DNA of 64,000 nucleotides from Stromatinia cepivora (Eukaryota > Ascomycota > Leotiomycetes > Helotiales > Sclerotiniaceae): contig RCTD01000007.1 in NCBI GenBank assembly GCA_014898415.1, positions 372,001 to 436,000 of the forward strand, read 5' to 3'. The notes below the pieces were generated by a model. That model did no database searches. It saw only the letters and a program-made list of their open reading frames with translations, and was not told the DNA's origin. Shown here in pieces: positions 57,001-64,000 of this stretch; the first letter of the stretch is position 1; each line of letters begins with the position of its first letter. The translations under genes were made by a program, and so were the position numbers.

Positions 57001-60000
57001 CTTAATGTTGACGTCGAATCTGATGCGGCTCGTACTTTGTTGGAGTTGGGAAGCTTGGTTCGCTGCAGCCTGTCTAGCAGCATTGAAAAGAGCTTGCATC
57101 TTCCCAAACTTGACCAAAAATTCGATAATCTTGCGGTACGGTTCCTCAAGGAAATTGACTTTAATAGACCCGGCGCGCAAGTAGATGGAGGAATCATATC
57201 CAGGGTATGAACTGCTTTCAGAATCAAAAGTTTCATATCGAAAATCTGCCAAGTCTTCACCCTCGATAGCGATCAATTTTCGAAGATTCGACTCGCTGGA
57301 GGCTCCTAGGTTGACATCGTCAAGTAAAGATAAATCACCCAACTTTGCACCGATTCGCATGGTATTCCCCAATATAAACATTCCTACGTCTGCATGGTTG
57401 AATGACAGTGTAGCCAATCGGATGCCGTCGTTGTTGAGTATCAAGCGTATACTCTTCAGGTCAACTTTAACGCGGACTGATAATTCAGTCTTTTTGGGTG
57501 ACGGCACTACCTCCTCTTCAAACGGCGACTCATCTGGCACAGCCAACAAATCATCTGTAGTTTCATCGGCAGATTCAGTTAATTTCTGTGGGCCATCTTG
57601 ATTCGTAAATGTAATCAAAATGAAATCAAGCAGAGTCAATAGTGTCTTGCGAGTAACCACCAAATTGATTGTAGAGACAGAAACATCCACATTAATCTCA
57701 ACTCCATCATATTTTGGCATAAACTCCGGCGAATTCGGGTTTACCTTTACCACTTTAACGTTGATAAGGGCAGTTTCGTCTTCTGACTCCATGTCCCCAG
57801 AAGAGACTATTGACTTGAACTCCGCAGGAGGGTTATCAACATAGTCATCTACGACAACGGATTGCAGGAAGGTTTCCACAATGAGATCGTATGGGCGAAG
57901 AACAAAATTCACACCGAAATTCTCGGCGACTACTTCCACTAAAAGTTGATCTGGCTTCCTGCCCTCTGGATCACTTCTATAAAGTGAGCCTTGAAGACGC
58001 TCCACTTCAAATTTGAGCTCGAAATTCTTTTGTTCCAACTTGAGTTTATCACTCTCTTTACCGCTATGGGCGTCTTGGAATTCATCCTCGTCATCATCGT
58101 CATCATCAGATGACTCGTCTTGAAGAATGATAGCCTCTTGCCTCGAGAAATTAAACGACATAGATTGTGTCCGATCTTTGTGTTGCTTCGATGATGCAGG
58201 TGCTCGTATCGACAGATTCGAAGGTCGACGACTTTTTGCTAATGTCTGTGCTGGAAGCTCCTCTGCATATACATTTGGAATAGCTGCATTGATAATACTC
58301 ATTAAGCTTTTATATTTCTTGTCCGATGCAGAGGCATGTAGTACAGGAAGACGGCCCGAAACTCTTACTTTTGTCAAATTTGGCGCTTTTGGTATGATGG
58401 ATGTTTCGACAATGAAATCAATATTAATCTTCTCGACAACGCGCATCGAGTGAGGATCATCCTTTGCCATTACTTGTGCTTTCGTAACCTCAATGGAAGG
58501 TCCAATAAGAACTTGTGTATTGGAAAGCTTGACCACGAATCTATCGTACATGAGAGATTCCAGGCGCTTGTAATCTGTCTCGGTATAAACCGTTTTCTGC
58601 TTCGATTGCACTTCGCGCATTGTTTCCTCATCCACAAGTTCACTGTTCACACTGATATGACCGGCATCAAGAATAAGACAAGTCGTTTTCCTGGAGGTTA
58701 TGTTTTCGGGCACAATAATAAGAGGTGCTTGAAGATCCAACTTGGCATTAATTGTTTTGTGCTCCTCAAGCGCAAACTCAAGACCTGCTCTGGTCTGTTG
58801 TCTGAGTCCTTCCACTGTTGCTCCCGCAGATTCCATGAGAGCCCCAATAGACTCCATGTGTCTTTCTGGTGGCTTAAAAAATTGTATTATACCCACAAGG
58901 AAATGAGGATTCCAAATAATCTCAAGCGGTTTGAGCTTTCCGGTCACTGCAACATCACCGGCATCGTTCAAGGGATTTGTTTCGACTTGGAATTGGAAGA
59001 ATGGATCAGGAGTGTCATCTGATTCGTCTTCATCGACATTAAGTAGAAGTTTGGCTTTAGGAGTTTCAGGAGCATCTTTGACACGAACGATTTGAGGAAA
59101 TAAACTTTCAGGTGTCGTACCATCGTTCACTCTCAGGCCACCGAGACTTATATCCGCCAACATTGACTCCGGTCGCTGTAAGAATTTTGCTTTAAAGGCG
59201 TCAAAGTAAAGACTGAGAACTTCGACCGTATGATTATGAGGATCACGCTTCAGGGTGAAGCTACCGGTATTGAGTGATGCCTCAATTTGCATCTTAATCG
59301 TCTCTTTCGGTAAATCAACACTTTCCGCAATGGCTGTCTTCTCGTCCCAGTCAATAGCGTCATAAAGTTCTTTCCGCTGTTCCTCGGTCATAGTCGCTTC
59401 TTCGTCCTCCTCCTGGGCTTGTGGTTTCGATCCCCAGGCCCATGCAACCCACCCTTGCTTTTGCTTTGATGCTGCCTTTTTGATACCGACATTTTCTTTC
59501 TTCAATTGGTTCCTAGCCAAGGATCTCCAAAAGCGCATATCTTCATAATCGAGTTTCCACTCAAGTTGATCCAATTCATCGATCTCATCGGGTGATAATG
59601 GCTCGGCTTGCTTCTTCTTTTTCTTGAAGAGCTCAATGTACCGAATCCGATCATCTCTTCTCTCCTTGAAGTAGGCCCATGACCAACGACGATTGCGTTC
59701 ATGAATCTTACTTAAGATGGCATTACCAGCGAATTTGAACCAAGCCCGTGGATCTTCCTTTGGCCGAACACCTTTCGGTTGGAATTTCTTGTATTCTTGA
59801 TGAAGGAGGAAGTAATGGAATAAATCGACCATCATTAACGCATCCCGATATTGGTTATCATCAAGAACGACTCCAATTTCATCGAACAGCAGCCCCGCCT
59901 TCATATGAGGTACTTCTATCTTACCACTCTTATCCATCTCCAGCTTCATCTGACCACTAACAGGCTTCAGAATGAATTGATGATTGGCCTGTTTTGCACC

Positions 60001-60765
60001 TTCGCATCGCACAATCATCTCTTTGAATCTCGACAACATTTCATCATGCGACGCAACTCCCGTAGATTCAGCTACCTCTGCTTCTCTCCCAGTACTCAAC
60101 AAATCTGTATCCGTATTCCAGTACACAGCTAAAGCACCCAGAGTGGCAAGTTTATGCGTGGTTCCAGAAGAGTTTTGTATGTATGTAGGTTTCCAATTAC
60201 CATCCGTACTAATAGCACTGAACTCTTGTAATGTAAGACCGAGAGCAAATGGGTGACCAGGCGCCGAAATCGAGTCTTCATATCGTACGTGAATATTCTT
60301 GACCGTGATTTGGAGATTGTCGATGATTTTAGTAACCAGACTATCCGTAAAGCTCTGATTCTTCTGCTGTTCTTCCAAACTCATCCCCTCTTGACTTCGA
60401 TCCTTCAACATCTCGGCACTATCCAACTTCTCAATCTTAACAGCCTGCCTCCTCCTCTCCTCCTCTTCTTCATCCCACTCCGCATCCTCTTTCGGCGACG
60501 CAAGTACATAAATATCTTCGATTTCGACTTGAACAGGTTGACCTCGCAGATTCGACCACGGTATCTTTAAAGTAAGTTGTCCCAAATGTCCTTCGACCAC
60601 ATTTATAGGTAGCTTTAACTGATCTAACGCCTCCCGCCGTAGCTCCAAATCTCGTAGCTTAACATCTCCCGACCAGATTCCCACTTTCAGTTGTCCAGGA
60701 TCGAAATTCCGTATATACATACCCAGGAATCGATTAAGTAACGATGCAACCAAACCTTCCAACAT
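51066..60765 (-). CDS. VPS13: Vps13, bridge-type lipid transfer protein (3215 aa)
   Basis: Vps13 moves phospholipids in bulk between organelles at membrane contact sites through a long hydrophobic groove. Two exons, 60765-54275 and 54222-51066, with a 52-nt intron (GTAAGG..TGTAG) joining TTPIT to SIYPYMRIRLSAPIE in phase. The N-terminus is the chorein domain (MLEGLVASLLNRFLGMYIRN, then LKVGIWSGDVKLRDLELR), followed by a very long repeating-groove region, the Vps13 adaptor-binding/SHR-BD region (about 1950-2500), and the APT1/ATG2-like C-terminal region (GVGKGLLGFATKPAIGVFDLAS at about 3015) ending in a PH-like domain with a FNKKYKATE tail. Length matches fungal orthologues (yeast about 3144). 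Acidic Ser/Asp clusters (SSDDDDDDEDEFQDA) lie in linkers. No frameshift or internal stop was seen, so the gene appears intact. Confidence 0.97.
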
Positions 60766-61759
60766 CTTGAGTCCCTGTTGCCGTCACCCGGGCCGGGAAC
60801 CTTTGGATTAATTTGCTCGAAGAATGGTTGTTGGCATCCGCGACGGTGAATTTGTGAAGATTATCGTGGGAAAAGTAGATTTGCGATCATTTAATCCATT
60901 ACTTTTGTATCGATTCGTTCCTTGTGTTTCGTGGCAGATCACGATTCGTTCTATTGTATTGTATTGTAGGTATTGATGGGTGGTGGTAATAGAGTGGATG
61001 TATCATATGAGAGGGGTACCTAAAAATCACCAATTGTCCCACGCGTTTGTAAATATTTGGATTAAATCAACAATCAATAAAGGCAATCACGAATGAATGA
61101 TCTTAATGATGTAGAATGTTAGAATTCACTTTGAACATAATTTGAATATCTAGATAATAGTCATACATAAAATGCCACGTAAAATTCATGAATATAAAAA
61201 ACCTGAAATTCTTCCAACCCTTTCAAAATCCTGACCAGCTTCGTGCGTTCGATGTGTTCATTGGTGCGCAGAGGTACATCTCTTGAAGCCTTGTATTCTC
61301 ACTCATCCTTTATGGTGGAGTCAGCACGGCTAGAGCTATCAAATTGATGACGTATTAAAAGGAAACTTGAGATGAAGATCTTATACAATAAAAGCTATTA
61401 CGAAACTATTTTGAGATCCATTATCGTAGTTTTTACTGGTATCAATCAACAATATTTTACCTACTATGTAACTGTTCCCACCACATATTCAAAACTGCCC
61501 CTCCAAATAGCTCCATCAAATTTTCCCAGTTTGTTGCTCTCCATTCTCTAATCAGCTCAAGGAAGACTACAAAGTATTCAAATAATTCAATCGTTCTTTG
61601 CATTCTTTCTTTCCAATAATTTTTTATACCACTCACGGCAGCTATTCGTAGAAATCAATATTAAAACACTTCTCACGACACCCATTCCTATCCATTGATT
61701 AATTTCAACACACGAACAAACATCGCGGAGCAAGGTCTCAAACCATACAAACCAAAACC
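60766..61759. promoter_or_regulatory. Divergent promoter, VPS13 / DUF3429 gene
   Basis: A 994-bp region between two start codons on opposite strands. A TATTGTATTGTATTG run lies near 60953-60967. The 250 bases before 61760 are A/C- and T/C-rich like other leaders here. Nothing else is recognisable. Confidence 0.5.
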
Positions 61760-62899
61760 ATGCTTCGCACAACAGCCACACGCTCTCTTCTAAAGAGCTT
61801 CACCAAACTTCCCACCTCTCGAGCAACCTATTCTCAAATCCCCTCAACCCTCAAAACCCCCTCTACCTTCCGCACCTCAATATCCAAACGGCCTTCTTCA
61901 GCACTCCCCTCCCGTCTCTTCTACGCCACCAAATCCGAACCTCCATACATACCCGATCAAATTAATACCCAAGAAGAAGCCGCCTTAAAAAAACAAACCA
62001 TTGAACCACATCCCGAAGCCGTATCATCCAAATCCTCCGTCCGTCCTGTATTCGAGGAAAAACCACATCATGAAAGCCATGGATCGGTAAAAGATGATTT
62101 GGAAACTATTAAGGAAACGTTTGCTCTGAGAGAAGTTCCTAGGGAATCTCTAATAATCGGTGCGGCGGGTGTTTTACCTTATGCTGCTACATCGGCTTCT
62201 ACGATCTATTTGGCTTATGATATTAATCATGCTCATGCTACTGGACAAGGGATTTTGTTTTCACCCGAGACGGCTCATCAATTGTTGGATTATATTACAC
62301 CTATTCAAGTGGGATATGGTGCTGTTGTAAGTTATATTCCTTCCCAATCCATCAATTAATACTAAATCTCTTGTCAGATTATTTCCTTTCTCGGTGCCAT
62401 TCACTGGGGTCTCGAATACGCAGGCTATGGCGGACACCACAGCTATCGTCGATATATGATCGGAGTCGTAGCCCCAGCAGTGGCATGGCCCACGATCCTC
62501 ATGCCAGTCGAATACGCACTAATAACCCAATTTACCGCCTTCACATTCCTATATTTTGCGGATGCACGAGCCACGGTTCGAGGATGGTGTCCTCCTTGGT
62601 ACAGCACATATAGATTTGTATTGACATTTATTGTTGGAGCGGCCATTGTAGCAAGTTTGGTTGGTAGAGGAAGAATCATTACTCATGATAGACAATTGAA
62701 GAGTTCGGTGGAATATGTTAAGGAGGATAGGGATAATCAATGGATTGCATTGGAGCAGGAAGAGAAGATGAGGAGGGCAAAGTTAGCTGAAGAGGAAAAG
62801 GCAGCAGAGGAAGATGAGGAGGCAGAAGATGAATCTGGGGATGAGGAAAAGAGTGATGATGAAAAAGATGATAAGAAGGAAAGCAAGGATGAAAAGTAA
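61760..62899 (+). CDS. Mitochondrial inner-membrane protein, DUF3429/TMEM69 family (362 aa)
   Basis: Exons 61760-62326 and 62378-62899, intron 51 nt (GTAAGT..TCAG), joining GYGAV to IISFLGAIHWGLEYAG in phase. The first 50 residues are rich in Arg, Ser and Thr without acidic residues (MLRTTATRSLLKSFTKLPTS), a typical mitochondrial presequence. Four to five membrane segments follow: SLIIGAAGVLPYAATSASTIY, IISFLGAIHWGLEY, GVVAPAVAWPTILMPVEYALITQ with FTAFTFLYFADARAT, and FVLTFIVGAAIVASLVGRG. The conserved HWGLEY and the WCPPWY.TYR block fit the DUF3429 (TMEM69-like) family; its biochemical role is not known to me. The C-terminus is a long charged Lys/Glu/Asp tail predicted to be coiled and soluble. 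Confidence 0.9.
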
Positions 62900-64000
62900 G
62901 CCGACAAGGAAATCACCTAATGATTGTACATACCCACATTACCTCCCATCATCTTTTCATTTATCCTCCTCAATCAATTAATGTCTGATATCACTTCCGC
63001 CCCATTCCACAGCAGAAGCATTTCAAGTAATTAGCAAACCTACGGGAAAAAAAACTTCTCATTCCATCCAATATCACACTCTATCTCCATTCTCGTACAC
63101 GCATAAATGCAACTAAATGCAAGTAAGTATTTTCTTCCGCCGGGAACTTACTGCATAACATCCTTCCTTCCTCAGAAACCGGAAGGCTACCCACTTCCCC
63201 AGCCATTTCAATACATACATGCGGGTTAACCATGTTGTTGGGTGCGTACTAGGTGCCAGGTATTTGAATAAATTGATATATGTAAGACTTATTAATAGAT
63301 TAATAGATTAATAGATTAATAGATTAATAGATTAATAGATTAATAGATTAATAGATTAATAGATTAATAGATTAATAGATTAATAGATTAATAGATTAAT
63401 AGATTAATAGATTAATAGATTAATAGATTAATAGATTAATAGATTAATAGATTAATAGATTAATAGATTAATAGATTAATAGATTAATTGAGATTGTACT
63501 ACATATAACGAAGTAATAATATATATATATTTAGAGTATTTAGAGCGGATAAAAAATATATCTATATATGATGGGTAGGTAGGTAGATACTTATAAATAG
63601 AATGGATATGAATGTGATGAATAGGATAGTATAGTATGTGAACTAGATAGATGAATTAGATAGAATCTTTGACTAATTCGATGATATAATCTTAGGTTGT
63701 ATTTCACTGGGTACCTAGTATATTATTCAAGATACAAAATACTAGGATTATAAGTAAAGGATAAAGATGAAAGATTAAAAGTGAGAAGTGAGGAAAACCC
63801 GTGACATGTATGTTAGGATTTCTATAGAATCGGGGTAGATAGGATGTAAGATACTAGATATTAGATATTATGAAATTCTTCTTCATTAATAATATACTAA
63901 TTCCTCCCTCTCACAACCCAACCCCAATCAATACCTTGCCCACCCCCCTATTCTTCCTAAATATCTCATCAAATACCTCGCATTAGCTCTAACTTGATCT
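62900..64000. other. Intergenic to window edge, with an octamer array
   Basis: Contains the 3' UTR of the DUF3429 gene and an 8-bp tandem array at 63291-63488. From 63490 to 64000 the DNA is AT-rich with no gene supported. Confidence 0.5.
63291..63488. repeat. 8-bp minisatellite ATTAATAG, about 25 copies
   Basis: Almost perfect tandem array of ATTAATAG in intergenic DNA near the right window edge. Confidence 0.97.

Noticed and set aside
1..64000. tRNA, rRNA, CRISPR or secondary-metabolite cluster
   Set aside because: No T-loop-like GGTTCGAATCC box with a matching acceptor stem, no rRNA-like sequence, no spaced direct repeats of CRISPR form and no PKS, NRPS or terpene synthase motifs were seen by eye.

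Overview
This window is nuclear DNA of a filamentous ascomycete. Most genes carry short GT..AG introns of about 48-70 nt, intergenic DNA is AT-rich, and the gene set is eukaryotic and fungal: Cdc24, Cdc20, TFIIA, Vps13, mitoribosomal Mrp10 and an FWD-1-like F-box/WD40 protein. An 1839-bp, mutation-riddled Fot1/pogo element resembles what is known of flipper from Botrytis, which suggests a leotiomycete of the Botrytis/Sclerotinia type. That placement is inference; no database was searched.

Layout. Positions 1-1.9 kb hold a catalase gene and its promoter. From about 2 to 18.8 kb lies a gene-poor island containing a degenerate direct-repeat block (3.93-5.13 kb), a Fot1/pogo-like transposon with terminal inverted repeats, TA target duplication and stop codons in every conserved block (6900-8738), an F-box pseudogene with two in-frame stops (10.0-11.6 kb), fragmented coding traces (12.2-12.6 and 14.35-14.9 kb), a possible small three-exon gene (14965-15392) and a short hAT-like non-autonomous element with an 8-bp target duplication and palindromic subterminal repeats (15586-16483).

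From 18.8 to 62.9 kb the window is a normal housekeeping region. In order: an F-box/WD40 protein (-), Cdc24 Rho-GEF (+), Mrp10/mS37 (-), a large disordered protein of unknown function (+), the TFIP11/Ntr1 G-patch splicing factor (+), a Cys-rich GER-repeat protein (+), a kelch-BTB protein (-), the APC/C activator Cdc20 (+), the TFIIA large subunit (+), the 3215-residue lipid-transfer protein Vps13 (-) and a DUF3429/TMEM69-type mitochondrial membrane protein (+). These do not form a pathway or cluster. Several pairs are divergent and share promoters of about 0.7-1 kb (Mrp10/unknown, kelch-BTB/Cdc20, Vps13/DUF3429). Simple tandem repeats are concentrated in intergenic DNA, notably between the convergent TFIIA and Vps13 genes and at the right edge.

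Exon borders were placed by eye from splice consensus, reading frame and protein continuity. I see no convincing tRNA, rRNA, CRISPR array, secondary-metabolite cluster or virus. The most interesting material is in the island: two diagnosable transposons, signs of RIP-type decay, and a small gene easily missed by ORF-length filters.
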